A stretch of 64,000 nt of DNA from Alphaproteobacteria bacterium CG11_big_fil_rev_8_21_14_0_20_39_49 (GCA_002787635.1 PCXK01000022.1:33697-97696); one strand, 5' to 3'. Positions 1-9,376 are shown, counted from the first letter of the stretch. A program made the numbers and translations. Notes: generated by a model not told the origin, from the letters alone.

Positions 1-707
1 CGCCGGGGCTTTTCAACGCAAAGGAAAAGCTGGAAAAAGCTATTGTAAAAGAAGCGTGGAGCGGAGTGGAAGAGGCGGACTATCTGGCATTGCTGATAGA
101 TGCGAAAAAAGGCATATGTAAAGACACCGCTCAGGTAATAAAATCGCTAAAGGAACAGGGCAAAAAAGCCGCTCTTATAATAAATAAGATTGATCTTATC
201 CAAAGGGAAAAATTGTTTGAGCTGGCAACAAAACTAAACGATGAGGGTGTGTTCACTGAAACTTTCATGGTATCGGCATTAAAAGGGGACGGTACTAAAA
301 GACTGATAGAATATTTCGCGTCTATTGCTAAGAATAGCCCGTGGATGTTCCCTGAAGACCAGATAATGGACGCTCCGATAAAATTCTATGCGGCTGAAGT
401 TACCCGTGAAAAGATATTCATGAAATTACAGCAAGAAATACCCTATTCCGTAGCGGTGGAAACCGAAAAATGGGAAGAAACAAAAAAAGCCGTCAATATC
501 AATCAGGTGATATATGTGCGTAAGCAGGGGCAAAAAGCTATCATACTAGGCAAAGGCGGTTCAATGATAAAACAGATAGGTGCAGCCTCCAGACGTGAGC
601 TAGAAGAAGCGTTAGAGTCAAAGGTAAATCTATTCTTGTTCGTTAAAGTTCGTGAAAACTGGGTGGATAACCCGAGCATCTATAAGGAAATAGGATTGGA
701 TCTATAG
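1..707 (+). CDS. era: GTPase Era, 5'-truncated by window edge
   Basis: Era is a GTPase that binds the 3' end of 16S rRNA and acts in 30S subunit maturation. The frame is open from base 3 and begins P-G-L-F, the tail of the DTPG (G3) box, so the start and the G1/G2 boxes lie left of the window. What remains shows NKID (G4), VSALKGDG (G5) and a C-terminal KH domain with the GKGGSMIKQIG loop followed by SRRELEEAL, ending at a TAG at 705-707. Gene identity is clear; only the N-terminal part is unseen. In many alphaproteobacteria recO follows era, but here a structured repeat follows and the next gene is on the other strand. Confidence 0.96.
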   Translation, partial: PGLFNAKEKLEKAIVKEAWSGVEEADYLALLIDAKKGICKDTAQVIKSLKEQGKKAALIINKIDLIQREKLFELATKLNDEGVFTETFMVSALKGDGTKRLIEYFASIAKNSPWMFPEDQIMDAPIKFYAAEVTREKIFMKLQQEIPYSVAVETEKWEETKKAVNINQVIYVRKQGQKAIILGKGGSMIKQIGAASRRELEEALESKVNLFLFVKVRENWVDNPSIYKEIGLDL

Positions 708-856
708 TAAATTAACTTTATAATTCGATATATAAACGTCATCCTATGGCTTGACCATAGGATCCAAGTAATATAAATAATGCATGCACTTTGTGCATAC
801 TTCTTTTTCTTTCTTGGATTCCAAATCAAGTTTGGAACGACTTAGTCATATAATTA
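707..856. repeat. Structured intergenic repeat, copy A
   Basis: A copy of about 150 bp is repeated with roughly 85% identity at 3400-3556. The core (737-841) starts with CGTCAT and contains three hairpins: ATCCTATGG/CCATAGGAT (741-763), ATGCAC/GTGCAT (784-798) and TTCCAAA/TTTGGAA (819-837). The first stem differs from copy B by a compensatory C:G to A:T exchange, which argues that pairing is conserved. It is a palindromic dispersed element of MITE or RPE type; no coding potential is seen. The rest of the gap to 1000 holds nothing recognised. Confidence 0.8.
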
Positions 857-1000
857 AAATATCGGTTACAAAACACTGTATAGCATTTTAAAGTTAAATT
901 ACTATATAATTTCGGTGGAGAAATTATCAGGAATAAAAGCCTTCACCCCTCTTTCAAAGGGAGAGGGAATATAAATATTTCCGTAATATATTTTCCACCG

Positions 1001-2251
1001 TTAATCTATCTCAAAACCAATAATACCTTCGGTGATAACGCCGTCAAAATTACTGTCGTTTATTATGGTATCCATAAAATTAGCTCCGGTAAGGTTTGCA
1101 CCTGAAAAGTCGGATTTCTCGATTTGAGCTGCTTTTAAATTTGCGTCCTGTAGATTAATACCCTTTAAAACAGCCCCTTTTATGCTTGAGCCTTTTAAGT
1201 TTGAATCTTGGAAATTAGCATCGGATAAATCGGTTTTATCTAATATCGCATTCTTAAAATCGGCATCTTGTGCATTGGCATTACGCATGATAGCACCGTC
1301 AAGATCAGCCCCGTAAAAGCTTGCACTATCCAGATTAGCCCCGCTTAATTTAGCGTCCCAAAGCTGTGCAGACGTAAAAATCGACTTAGTCGCATTAACA
1401 TTTTCAAGATTAGCTTCCCAAAGGTTAGCGTCGGTAAGGTTTGCTTCGATTATAGACGCACCTGTAAGGTCAGCATTTTGAAGGTCGGAATGCTGCATAT
1501 TTGCTTGATTGAAAATAGCACCCTCCGCCTTGGCTTTATCCATTCTTGTTCTGTACATAAACGCACCCTCAAGGTTGGCATTTTGCAGATTGCTGTTGCC
1601 AAGGTCGGCGTAGTCAAAATCGGCACTTAACATGACGGCATCTTTAAATATAGCGTATTGTGCGGTTGTGTGGCTCAAATCCGCACCTTCTAACCTACTG
1701 CCGGTAAAGTCTGCTTTGTATAAATTAGCACTTTCAAGATTTGCATATGAAAAATCAATGTTGGTTGCAACCGATTCTTTTAAGTTAGCATTCTTTAGAT
1801 TTGCATATGAAAGGTTTGAATCTGTTAATTGCACTCCGTCAAGATCGGCTTTTGCAAGGTTGGTATATGAAAAGTCAGTGTTATTTATCATCGCTCCTCT
1901 TAAATTAGCACGGCTCATATTGGCGTATTTGAAATTAGCACCAGCAAGATCAGTACCCTCCAGATTGGCATTGCGTAAATTAGCATAAGATAGGTCGGCA
2001 TTAGTCAATATCACTTTGCTTAAATTCATGCCCTCAAAATTCATCTTGCTGAAATTAGTGCCGAATTTCTTTGTGATATCAATGTTTTCGTTGTTAGCAC
2101 GCTTGTCATCAATGTAGCCGATAACCTTTTCTTTTATCGGTTTTTCAGGTTCAATCTGCCTGTTATTCAAACCAAGCCTGTACGAACCTATTGCAACAAA
2201 GCCGATAATGACGGCTGATAAAACTAATTTTATTATAGTGTTCATCTTCAA
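1001..2251 (-). CDS. Membrane-anchored pentapeptide-repeat protein
   Basis: The 416-residue protein has an uncleaved-looking N-terminal hydrophobic segment (about residues 9-25) and a short linker. From about residue 65 to 405 it is almost uninterrupted A(N/D)LxxA pentapeptides such as ADLSYANLRNANLEGTDLAG. Such repeats fold into a right-handed quadrilateral beta-helix, so most of the chain should form one rod, here placed outside the membrane. Pentapeptide proteins range from gyrase-protecting DNA mimics to scaffolds. A membrane anchor makes a gyrase role unlikely, and no specific function can be assigned. It stands alone between a repeat and an unrelated hypothetical gene. Confidence 0.85.
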   Translation of the reverse strand: MKMNTIIKLVLSAVIIGFVAIGSYRLGLNNRQIEPEKPIKEKVIGYIDDKRANNENIDITKKFGTNFSKMNFEGMNLSKVILTNADLSYANLRNANLEGTDLAGANFKYANMSRANLRGAMINNTDFSYTNLAKADLDGVQLTDSNLSYANLKNANLKESVATNIDFSYANLESANLYKADFTGSRLEGADLSHTTAQYAIFKDAVMLSADFDYADLGNSNLQNANLEGAFMYRTRMDKAKAEGAIFNQANMQHSDLQNADLTGASIIEANLTDANLWEANLENVNATKSIFTSAQLWDAKLSGANLDSASFYGADLDGAIMRNANAQDADFKNAILDKTDLSDANFQDSNLKGSSIKGAVLKGINLQDANLKAAQIEKSDFSGANLTGANFMDTIINDSNFDGVITEGIIGFEID

Positions 2252-2340
2252 TACTAATTATTTAGAATTTGTTTCCCAATACGTAAAGTATCTAAACTAT
2301 TACAATGATATGAAATAATTATCAAGAATTATTTTATTTG

Positions 2341-2799
2341 TTACGATTTTTGTGTATCGGATTCGTTATCAGATTCAGGCTCTTGTTGTGGCTGCTCTGA
2401 TTCGGTTGCGGGTGTTTCAGGAGTTTCCGGCACTTCTTCAGTAGAAGGTTGAGTTTCAGATAAGGCAGCATTTTCAGCGGTTTCCACTACGTCATCTGCC
2501 GCAACTTCTTCTAAGTCCTCGGCGACTAAGATATCAGGTATTCTGCTATGGGTATTTATTATTTTATGCGGTGATTTTATTTTACCGTCACGAATAGCGT
2601 GGGTTATCGACTCGAAAATAACATTCTCAAAATTTGTAGGATCGGAATAAACCATATAGGAGTTATCTATAGCCTTTGCACGCTTTAGCCTTTTATAAGA
2701 CAATTCTTCAAAGCCGTATTTTTCAAAGAGATTTTCTTCACAACTTTCGTTGTTATCAGAACTAACCCCTGATAATCGGTCACTTTCTTCAAAAAACAT
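2341..2799 (-). CDS. Hypothetical protein with acidic Pro/Glu/Thr-rich tail
   Basis: This 152-residue protein is not recognised. The first 105 residues look globular and mixed in charge. The last 45 are low complexity, rich in E, P, T and S (for example EVPETPETPATESEQPQQE), and probably disordered. No signal peptide or membrane segment is seen. A TTAA-N7-TTAA site lies about 60 bases upstream of the start, at 2859-2873, so expression may depend on CtrA. The gene runs in the same direction as the PAS-like gene upstream of it. Confidence 0.6.
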   Translation of the reverse strand: MFFEESDRLSGVSSDNNESCEENLFEKYGFEELSYKRLKRAKAIDNSYMVYSDPTNFENVIFESITHAIRDGKIKSPHKIINTHSRIPDILVAEDLEEVAADDVVETAENAALSETQPSTEEVPETPETPATESEQPQQEPESDNESDTQKS

Positions 2800-2858
2800 G
2801 CAAATTCTCTAGTTAACCATATAAATACAATATATGTAATTATATTATAACAAAAGTG

Positions 2859-2873
2859 TTAACCAAAGGTTAA
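2859..2873. promoter_or_regulatory. Candidate CtrA box (TTAA-N7-TTAA)
   Basis: The sequence is TTAACCAAAGGTTAA, a full CtrA-type site whose first half has the favoured CCA extension. It lies 60 bases upstream of the hypothetical gene starting at 2799. The CtrA phosphorelay kinase CckA is encoded in this window. The site is also a plain palindrome, so another dimeric regulator could own it. Confidence 0.45.
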
Positions 2874-2928
2874 TTTGTCATGTTTTTGATGATGTTTTTT
2901 GTCCAATATTTTAAGATATCCAAACAAG

Positions 2929-3363
2929 CTACTGGTAGGAACGCCAACGCAGACAGCCTAAAATATAAGATATCTCATCATCATCTGATAATAGCGGCAA
3001 GAAACACCTGCGATACTTTATTGTTACACCGTACTGGTTTTCAAATGAAGAGTCGTTAGAAACGGGGGATTTAGATGCCAGAACCTCTTTTACGATATAA
3101 GGTATGTTACTGTTTTTCGGGCATAGTAAGTTATTGTAAATATCCTTTATTATAATGCTGTTTCCGTCTTTTATGGCTTGAACGTCATCTCCCATAAAAT
3201 CATATTCGTTTGACGTGGTTTTTAGTATAAAACAACTATTCCACAAGTCCTGAATATCATTAGGGTTTATCATCGATTTATGAGGGATACGCTCATATTT
3301 TCGGTATAAACTTTCCCAATATCTTAAAAGGCTTTTATTAATTCGTTTTTCAGCGGCTTTCAT
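2929..3363 (-). CDS. PAS_5-like small protein
   Basis: The 144-residue protein resembles the single-domain PAS_5 (DUF1488/07310-like) proteins common in alphaproteobacteria. It has an N-terminal helix with RYWESLYR, then DIQDLWNSCFIL, a middle with YDFMGDDV, and a C-terminal strand motif ending GCLRWRS. A relative lies at 32652-33113, sharing the pattern W-x(n)-D-C/S-F-I, a central Y-x-F-x-G, and an R-Y-x-x-C-L-x-P-L motif. PAS_5 proteins usually sense or relay signals, but no ligand is known here. Family assignment is by pattern only. Confidence 0.6.
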   Translation of the reverse strand: MKAAEKRINKSLLRYWESLYRKYERIPHKSMINPNDIQDLWNSCFILKTTSNEYDFMGDDVQAIKDGNSIIIKDIYNNLLCPKNSNIPYIVKEVLASKSPVSNDSSFENQYGVTIKYRRCFLPLLSDDDEISYILGCLRWRSYQ

Positions 3364-3399
3364 TTTTTTTAGTAATTTTAATTACGTTATGTAACTATG

Positions 3400-3556
3400 G
3401 TAAATTAACTTTATAATTACATATATAAAGGTTATCGTCATACTATGGCTTGACCATAGTATCCAAGTTATATAATAATGCATGCACTTTGTGCATACTT
3501 CTTTGTTCTTGGATTCCAAATCAAGTTTGGAATGACGTAATAAGTAATATAATTAA
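3400..3556. repeat. Structured intergenic repeat, copy B
   Basis: This is the second copy of the element at 707-856. The core 3436-3537 is bounded by the inverted hexamers CGTCAT and ATGACG. Hairpins are ATACTATGG/CCATAGTAT (3440-3462), the GCAC/GTGC stem, and TTCCAAA/TTTGGAA (3514-3532). The first stem carries an A:T pair where copy A has C:G. Confidence 0.8.
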
Positions 3557-3616
3557 TAATCATTATCTAAAACTTATATATAGTTAATATACTCGGATTA
3601 AAAGCCTAAAATGCAA

Positions 3617-4432
3617 TTATTTGAAATTACGGTCATGTTCAAGGCTAGGTAGTTGCTTTCTTACATCACTTACAACTTTAAGGTCAATTTCGGACATGAT
3701 GATAGTTTCCGACTCTCCGGCATCACTTAATATTCTGCCCCAAGGGTCTATTATCAATGAATGACCGAATGTCTTGCGGTTGGCGGGGTGTTCTCCGGTT
3801 TGTGCGGGAGCTACTATAAAACATGCATTTTCAATAGCTCTTGCCCTTAATAAAGTGTGCCAGTGTGCTTGTCCGGTTACTCTTGTAAAAGCCGACGGAA
3901 CAGTTATAACCTTAGCACCTGATTTTGCCAGACTCCTGAAAAGATGCGGAAATCTAAGGTCGTAACAAACGGTCATGCCTATATCGCACCATTTTGTGTT
4001 GCAGATTACTGCCTTTTTGCCTGCCTCATAACGTTTTGATTCGGTGTGGGACTCGCCTTCTGTAACCGCTGCGTCATACAGGTGTATTTTGTCATATGCG
4101 GCAACTATATCACCTTTTGCATTTATCATTATACTGCGGTTGGCAAGCTTTTCGGAGTTTTTTAACTTTACTGAAACCGAGCCTATCAGAATCCATATTT
4201 TCTCCAGATCGGCAAGCTCCTGCATTTTTAAAACTGCCGGATGTTCTTCTTGAAAGTATGAATTTTCATATAATTCTTTGGCACTTTGACCCATGAAAAA
4301 TACGTTTTCCGGTGTTGTAACTAAGTCGGCACCGCCTCCCTTTGCCTGTGTGATTAACAAGGCGGTTCGGGATATGTTGTAATCCATGTTATTTTGACTG
4401 TTGGTCTGGAGGCATGCAATGTTAAATTTCAT
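3617..4432 (-). CDS. Carbon-nitrogen hydrolase, Nit1-like amidase
   Basis: A nitrilase-superfamily amidase of 271 residues, the normal length. The Glu-Lys-Cys triad is visible as E42 (TTPENVFF), K115 (AYDKIHLYD) and C156 (MTVCYDLRFP). The segments HWHTLLRARAIEN, APAQTGEH and FGHSLIIDPWG match the Nit1 branch, which hydrolyses deaminated glutathione, a side product of transaminases. Other nitrilase-family substrates cannot be excluded. In alphaproteobacteria this gene commonly sits by grxC and comF, but not here. It is followed on the same strand by a BamE-like lipoprotein gene that reads divergently from rpmF. Confidence 0.88.
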   Translation of the reverse strand: MKFNIACLQTNSQNNMDYNISRTALLITQAKGGGADLVTTPENVFFMGQSAKELYENSYFQEEHPAVLKMQELADLEKIWILIGSVSVKLKNSEKLANRSIMINAKGDIVAAYDKIHLYDAAVTEGESHTESKRYEAGKKAVICNTKWCDIGMTVCYDLRFPHLFRSLAKSGAKVITVPSAFTRVTGQAHWHTLLRARAIENACFIVAPAQTGEHPANRKTFGHSLIIDPWGRILSDAGESETIIMSEIDLKVVSDVRKQLPSLEHDRNFK

Positions 4433-4452
4433 AATTATTATAAGTTATGTTT

Positions 4453-4923
4453 TTACCTTCCTCCTGTTGCCGCATCCCTGCGGTCGGTATTGAAACGCCC
4501 GACATTGCCCAGTATCTGCCCCAGTACACCTTGCTCATGACCCTCGGTTCTGGTTTCTTCATTTGATATCTTTATATCACGTGCGTCGGCCTCGTCATAC
4601 TGCTCTATCTTCGCTATAGTTTCGTTATCATCAAATTCTATGGCAACTACTTTTTGGGATTTTAATTTAGGTTTTAAAAATGCCACAGATTCTTTTTCCG
4701 ATGAAATATAATACCATGTTTCGATGCCGTATGTCGATACGGCAGAAGGTGAGCCAAGCTCCCTTTTTACTATGGCTTTACGGGTCTTGCCTACGACAAG
4801 ATTGTTTATTTTGTCTATTTCGGGACTGTATCCTACGTTTTTTACGGTTTTTATGCATCCGCCCAAACAGGCTGAGATTACCAGAAATAGCGTTATTTGA
4901 AGGGTTTTTTCTATTTTTTTCAT
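4453..4923 (-). CDS. bamE: BamE/SmpA/OmlA-family outer-membrane lipoprotein
   Basis: BamE is the small lipoprotein of the beta-barrel assembly machine. The N-terminus is basic, then hydrophobic, then a lipobox L-G-G-C with C23 as the lipidated residue. The SmpA/OmlA fold follows, seen as NLVVGKTRKAIVKRELGSPS, ETWYYIS and VAIEFDDNETIAKIEQY. The gene is transcribed away from rpmF, an arrangement common in alphaproteobacteria. The roughly 35-residue C-terminal extension with a GQILGNVGRFN motif is also typical of alphaproteobacterial members. Confidence 0.88.
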   Translation of the reverse strand: MKKIEKTLQITLFLVISACLGGCIKTVKNVGYSPEIDKINNLVVGKTRKAIVKRELGSPSAVSTYGIETWYYISSEKESVAFLKPKLKSQKVVAIEFDDNETIAKIEQYDEADARDIKISNEETRTEGHEQGVLGQILGNVGRFNTDRRDAATGGR

Positions 4924-5048
4924 GTTTATTTATAATATATTGTTAATTTAACTGGATTTTGTGGTTAAATTGTATTATATACGTCCGTCCACCTTTATGG
5001 TAAACGAAAATTATTAAAGACGCAAAAGATAAATAGGGAAATTTAATT

Positions 5049-5264
5049 ATGGCAGTTCCTAAGAAGAAAACCAGTAAATCCAAGCGTAACATGCGCAGGT
5101 CACATCATAAACTAAAAACAGTTAACGTTGTTGTTGATCCGGTAACCGGAGAGTATAAACTACCTCATCAGATGTCTTTGGCTGACGGTACGTATAAAGG
5201 ACGTCAGATTGTGCAGCAGACAGGCGGCGATTTTATTGATGAAACCGAGGCTGAAACACTATAG
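5049..5264 (+). CDS. rpmF: 50S ribosomal protein L32
   Basis: A structural protein of the large ribosomal subunit. It starts [20 protein letters not shown], the family signature, and is 71 residues, slightly longer than the usual 57-63, with a C-terminal extension. A GGGAA Shine-Dalgarno-like stretch precedes the ATG. It heads the conserved rpmF-plsX-fabH-ihfA-MerR order. The 217-base gap before plsX contains a small inverted repeat (GCAACT/AGTTGC, 5276-5294) but no convincing terminator, so read-through into plsX is plausible. Confidence 0.97.
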   Translation: MAVPKKKTSKSKRNMRRSHHKLKTVNVVVDPVTGEYKLPHQMSLADGTYKGRQIVQQTGGDFIDETEAETL

Positions 5265-5481
5265 TGTTTTTTTATGCAACTCAAAGTCAGTTGCCAAATT
5301 AGTGGTGGCACATTTCGTGCTTTGATAGTCAATTGCATTTTTCATATGAAAATGAAGTTAGTTGACTGTGTTATTTTGTCGGTTATTTTGACTTTGTTTC
5401 AAATTTTTCACTTTTTTAGTGTAAATAAAAAGCAAAATAATTATAGTCTATGTAAGGACGTTTAAATTTACAGGAAAGTGA

Positions 5482-6516
5482 ATGACAGGGGCTGATGAAA
5501 TTGTTATAGCACTTGATGCGATGGGAGGCGATAACGCCCCTGATGCAGTTTTACAAGGAGCCGAGATAATTCTCGGTAAATACGATAATGTTAGTTTCCT
5601 GATATTCGGTGACGAAGAAAAAATCGAACCGATATTACAAAAGCTACCTAAATTAAAGCAAAAAAGCGAACTTCATCATACATCTGTCTTTGTAGATAAT
5701 TATGAAAAGCCTTCCGTTGCCTTGAGAAAAGGTAAAGGCTCCAGTATGCGTCTTGCCATAGATTCGGTTAAGGAAGGTAGGGCGGCAGCCTCGCTTTCGG
5801 GCGGTAATACGGGTGCGTTAATGGCAATGTCCAAGCTTATATTAAGACCGCTGCCCGGTATAGACCGTCCGGCAATAGCATCTGTTTTCCCGACACATAA
5901 AGGACGTTGCGTCCTTCTTGACCTTGGGGCTAATGTTGATTGTAACTCCGATAATCTGGTGCAGTTTGCTATTATGGGCGATGCTTTTGCCAAGGTTTTA
6001 TTAGGGCTTGCATCTCCCAAAGTAGCACTTTTAAATGTGGGTGAAGAAGAAACAAAAGGCTCTGAAGTGGTGAAAGCCGCAGCGGACGACCTAAGAGAAG
6101 GCGATTACCCGATAAATTTCACAGGTTATGTAGAAGGTGACGGTATTGTAGAAGGCGTTGCCGATGTTGTGGTAACTGACGGATTTACAGGCAATGTAGC
6201 CCTGAAAGTGGCAGAGGGTACGGGGCGTATATGCCTAAAATATATAAAAGAAGGATTCAGCGGTTCACCGCTTGCCATGCTTGGAGGTTTGCTTGCAAAG
6301 AGGTCTTTTAAAAAAGCCCTTAATAAAATGGATCCAAGAATGCATAACGGTGCTATGTTCTTGGGGCTAAACGGAATATCGGTAAAAAGTCATGGCGGAA
6401 CTGACGGCGTGGGCTTCGCAAATGCCATATCGGTAGCAATTGAACTTGCAAGTAATGATATTAATAAGAAAATAAGTGATGAACTGGCTTTTTATGAAGG
6501 TCTGTTTGCCACCTAA
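5482..6516 (+). CDS. plsX: Phosphate acyltransferase PlsX
   Basis: PlsX makes acyl-phosphate from acyl-ACP, the first step in phosphatidate synthesis with PlsY. The 344-residue protein is full length. It begins with the family motif IALDAMGGDNAPD near residue 9 and has SGGNTGALMA, LLDLGANVDC, NVGEEETKGSE and VVTDGFTGNVALK. An AGGAAAG Shine-Dalgarno stands before the ATG. It is followed closely by fabH, so both probably lie in one fatty acid/phospholipid operon. Confidence 0.97.
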   Translation: MTGADEIVIALDAMGGDNAPDAVLQGAEIILGKYDNVSFLIFGDEEKIEPILQKLPKLKQKSELHHTSVFVDNYEKPSVALRKGKGSSMRLAIDSVKEGRAAASLSGGNTGALMAMSKLILRPLPGIDRPAIASVFPTHKGRCVLLDLGANVDCNSDNLVQFAIMGDAFAKVLLGLASPKVALLNVGEEETKGSEVVKAAADDLREGDYPINFTGYVEGDGIVEGVADVVVTDGFTGNVALKVAEGTGRICLKYIKEGFSGSPLAMLGGLLAKRSFKKALNKMDPRMHNGAMFLGLNGISVKSHGGTDGVGFANAISVAIELASNDINKKISDELAFYEGLFAT

Positions 6517-6547
6517 ATATAAGTTCCGGAAAGGTGAAAAGTATTTT

Positions 6548-7507
6548 ATGGTTAATTCTGTTGTTATCGGTACCGGCTCGTATTTGCCGGAAAAAATCCT
6601 GACAAACGATGACCTTGCAAAAATCGTCGATACTAATGACGAGTGGATATCTAGCAGAACGGGAATCAAACAAAGACATATAGCCGCAGATAATGAAACC
6701 ACCTCCGATATGGCTATACTTGCTGCAAAGCAGGCTATGGATAAAGCTGCCGTTGCTCCTGATAATATAGACCTTATAATAGTTGCGACCACAACTCCCG
6801 ATAGCACTTTTCCGTCTACTGCGGTCAGGGTGCAGGCGGGGCTTGGTATAAAAGGCGGGGCTGCTTTTGATATACAGGCTGTTTGTACGGGGTTTGTCTA
6901 CGCTATGACGATTGCCGATAGCTTCATAAAAACAGGACAGGCAAAGAATGTGCTGGTAATAGGTGCAGATAAAATGTCATGCATACTGGACTGGGAAGAC
7001 AGAAGCACCTGTATATTATTCGGAGATGGTGCGGGGGCGGTGGTTCTGACGGCTTCCGAGCAAGAAGGACGCGGGATTATTTACTCGAAATTATATTCTG
7101 ACGGGGATTATGCGGATATACTCAATACTACAGGCGGTGTATCTTCAACCGGAACGGTCGGTAAAGTGCATATGCTGGGACAGGAAGTGTTCAAACATGC
7201 AGTTGCTAAAATGACATCTTCGGTAAAAGAAGGTTTGAAATCCTGTGGAAAAAACGTTGGGGATATCAATGCGTTTATTCCGCATCAGGCAAATGCCAGA
7301 ATATTGGATATGGTGTCTAAAAAACTAAGAATATCAGATGATAAGGTGATATCAACAGTTGCAAAACACGCCAATACCTCAGCAGCTTCCATACCGCTTG
7401 CCATAGCGGAGGCGGACAGGAGAGGTTGTTTTACTATGGGTGATCTGGTCGTTCTCACCGCCATCGGCGGCGGTCTTACATGGGGTACATGCTTTTTAAA
7501 GTGGTGA
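6548..7507 (+). CDS. fabH: Beta-ketoacyl-ACP synthase III
   Basis: FabH condenses acetyl-CoA with malonyl-ACP to start fatty acid synthesis. With the ATG at 6548 the protein has 319 residues, and the catalytic triad falls at C113 (AVCTGF), H246 (PHQANARI) and N276 (KHANTSAASIP), almost the standard numbering. The frame is open upstream to an ATG at 6476 inside plsX, but the 24 extra residues do not look like FabH. GGAAAGGTGAAAAG before 6548 supplies a ribosome binding site. The gene lies 31 bases after plsX. Confidence 0.96.
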   Translation: MVNSVVIGTGSYLPEKILTNDDLAKIVDTNDEWISSRTGIKQRHIAADNETTSDMAILAAKQAMDKAAVAPDNIDLIIVATTTPDSTFPSTAVRVQAGLGIKGGAAFDIQAVCTGFVYAMTIADSFIKTGQAKNVLVIGADKMSCILDWEDRSTCILFGDGAGAVVLTASEQEGRGIIYSKLYSDGDYADILNTTGGVSSTGTVGKVHMLGQEVFKHAVAKMTSSVKEGLKSCGKNVGDINAFIPHQANARILDMVSKKLRISDDKVISTVAKHANTSAASIPLAIAEADRRGCFTMGDLVVLTAIGGGLTWGTCFLKW

Positions 7508-7714
7508 GATGCTTATAATTGGTTGCATCTTTGACTAAAAGTTAAAAAAATACACTTTTCTTATAACTAATGGTTGCGTCTTCTTTCGTGCTATATATAC
7601 TGTTATCAAGTTTTTTGTTATTCGCTCTCAAAAATCTTGACGTAAGTTATTCAAAAAGCTACCTTCCACAGGAAGTTAGTTATTAATTTTTACACAAAAT
7701 GTGAAAGGATACAA

Positions 7715-8029
7715 ATGTCAGTACAAACAGTTAACGAAGAAACAGTAACAAGGGCTTATTTGACCGAATCCGTATATAGGAAGCTTGGCTTTTCAAGGGC
7801 GGAATGTTCGGATCTGGTCGATGCGGTTTTAGATGAGGTAAACAACTCACTTGTTGAAAGCGGAGAGGTAAAAATTTCGTCTTTCGGTACTTTTAAGGTT
7901 AAATCTAAAAAAGCCCGTGTGGGAAGAAACCCTAAAACGAAAGAAGAAGTGCCTATTTCTGCAAGGAAAGTTGTAAGTTTCTATGTGTCCAATATACTGA
8001 AAAAACGTATAAACGGACAGACCGGATAG
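7715..8029 (+). CDS. ihfA: Integration host factor subunit alpha
   Basis: A DNA-bending HU/IHF-family protein of 104 residues. Family motifs are visible: LTESVYRKLGFSRAECSDLVD, VKISSFGTFKVKSKKARVGRNPKT and the proline arm region with EEVPISARKVVSF. The arm sequence and the partner gene (a MerR regulator next door) favour IhfA over HU. AAAGGA lies 8 bases before the ATG. The 207-base gap after fabH probably contains its own promoter, although none was read with confidence. Confidence 0.93.
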   Translation: MSVQTVNEETVTRAYLTESVYRKLGFSRAECSDLVDAVLDEVNNSLVESGEVKISSFGTFKVKSKKARVGRNPKTKEEVPISARKVVSFYVSNILKKRINGQTG

Positions 8030-8074
8030 CAATTTTGCAACAAAGGTTTGAAATTTGAAAAAGGTATTTTTTAG

Positions 8075-8662
8075 ATGGTGTCTAACGGGAAGTCGGATAA
8101 TGCATTACGTACAATCGGTGAAGTAGCGGAAACTCTAGATGTGGCTACACATGTTCTTAGGTTCTGGGAAAGTAAGTTTCATCAGATAAAACCTCAAAAA
8201 AGACGTGGAAGGCGTTATTACAGACCTGAGGACGTTACTATAATCACTAAGATTAAAGAACTTCTGTACGAAAAAGGCTATACCATTAGAGGAGTACAAA
8301 AATATCTTCTAGAAGAAGCTAAAAATAAAAGTGCTGATAAGACAGAGTCGGAGGATAACGTAAGCTCATCTGCAACGGCTCCCTCGGCTGTGTCAGCACC
8401 TTTAAATCCGGCTTTGTTCGCCAAGTCTCCATCTGTATCTGAGCAGCAAGGGGATTTTACATCCTTTAAAACAGATATTTTCGGTAATATAGTTCCCGCT
8501 AATGCCGGTCCTATAGCCGGTGTAGGTAATCAGAAAGTGGCACAGCCTAACCCACAGACGGTTGCAGTAGATGATAAATACAGCTCGGAAGATGTCCAAA
8601 AACTCGAAGATATTTATAGCGGATTGCTAGAAGCCAGAAAAAGGCTAAAAGACGTAGCGTGA
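8075..8662 (+). CDS. MerR-family transcriptional regulator
   Basis: The first 80 residues form a MerR winged-helix DNA-binding domain: [25 protein letters not shown] and [20 protein letters not shown]. The remaining 110 residues are serine/alanine/proline-rich, with a short C-terminal helix ([20 protein letters not shown]) and no recognisable sensor domain. A MerR gene of this form directly downstream of ihfA is a standing feature of alphaproteobacteria; its targets are not known to me. Confidence 0.9.
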   Translation: MVSNGKSDNALRTIGEVAETLDVATHVLRFWESKFHQIKPQKRRGRRYYRPEDVTIITKIKELLYEKGYTIRGVQKYLLEEAKNKSADKTESEDNVSSSATAPSAVSAPLNPALFAKSPSVSEQQGDFTSFKTDIFGNIVPANAGPIAGVGNQKVAQPNPQTVAVDDKYSSEDVQKLEDIYSGLLEARKRLKDVA

Positions 8663-8679
8663 TTTGCACGGTTGCCTTT

Positions 8680-9198
8680 TTAGTGCAAGAGCCTCTTTGT
8701 TTCCTTGTAAGCATTAACGGTGTGTTTGGGGAATATATTATTGAAACGGTCTTGTGCCTCAATGCCCATGCACGGGTTAAAAAGTGACAAACCTATCAAT
8801 AGATTTGCTTCTATTTTGGCATGTTCTAATTTTGCTATCGCAACACCAAGATTCTGCTGTTCCTTTTCACCGTTAATATAGCAAAGGATATGCAGCGGCT
8901 TGTTAGGAAGTTTATATTGCGATAAAGCTATTTTTAAAGACTCAGGGTCGGAAGCCGAGTAAGATATGGTTGATTTGCCGAGAGTATCCGTGCTTTCAAG
9001 GGCATCGGTTCTGTCCCATTGCGGAAGAAGTTCTATTATCTGTTGCAACAGCCTGTTGTTACGCTCTATCGTCGCAACATGAAGTATTGAACGGTTAAAA
9101 TCGTATATCCCTCTGGTAATATTGTAAAAAATAAGATCTTGTGGCGAAATCAGGATTTTATTATATTCGGTTTCAATTTCAAAGTTGTTATAATTCAT
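8680..9198 (-). CDS. Hypothetical protein
   Basis: The 172-residue protein is not recognised. It lacks a signal peptide and membrane segments and has a normal soluble composition. A central segment KPLHILCYINGEKEQQNLGVA resembles a buried strand-turn-helix. The gene converges on the MerR gene, 17 bases apart. Upstream lies an AT-rich stretch with repeated TTAA words, though none has CtrA spacing. Confidence 0.5.
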   Translation of the reverse strand: MNYNNFEIETEYNKILISPQDLIFYNITRGIYDFNRSILHVATIERNNRLLQQIIELLPQWDRTDALESTDTLGKSTISYSASDPESLKIALSQYKLPNKPLHILCYINGEKEQQNLGVAIAKLEHAKIEANLLIGLSLFNPCMGIEAQDRFNNIFPKHTVNAYKETKRLLH

Positions 9199-9376
9199 TG
9201 TAAAATAGATGTTAATTAATTTCTTGCGTTAATATTAAGTATTATATTCTTAAAATGTTAATTTTTTATTACTTTGTTTCCAAAATATTTCATATCTTTA
9301 CCAATTGACTTAAATCAATTAATGAAATCCCGATCTGTGTTTTAATTAATAATATAACACAAATCAGGTGAAAATT

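Noticed and set aside
1632..1988. 118-codon frame on the plus strand inside the pentapeptide gene
   Set aside because: It is the antisense of the repeat; periodic pentapeptide codons keep the opposite strand open.
5274..5465. 63-codon frame between rpmF and plsX
   Set aside because: No ribosome binding site and an implausible composition; the gap is better read as spacer.
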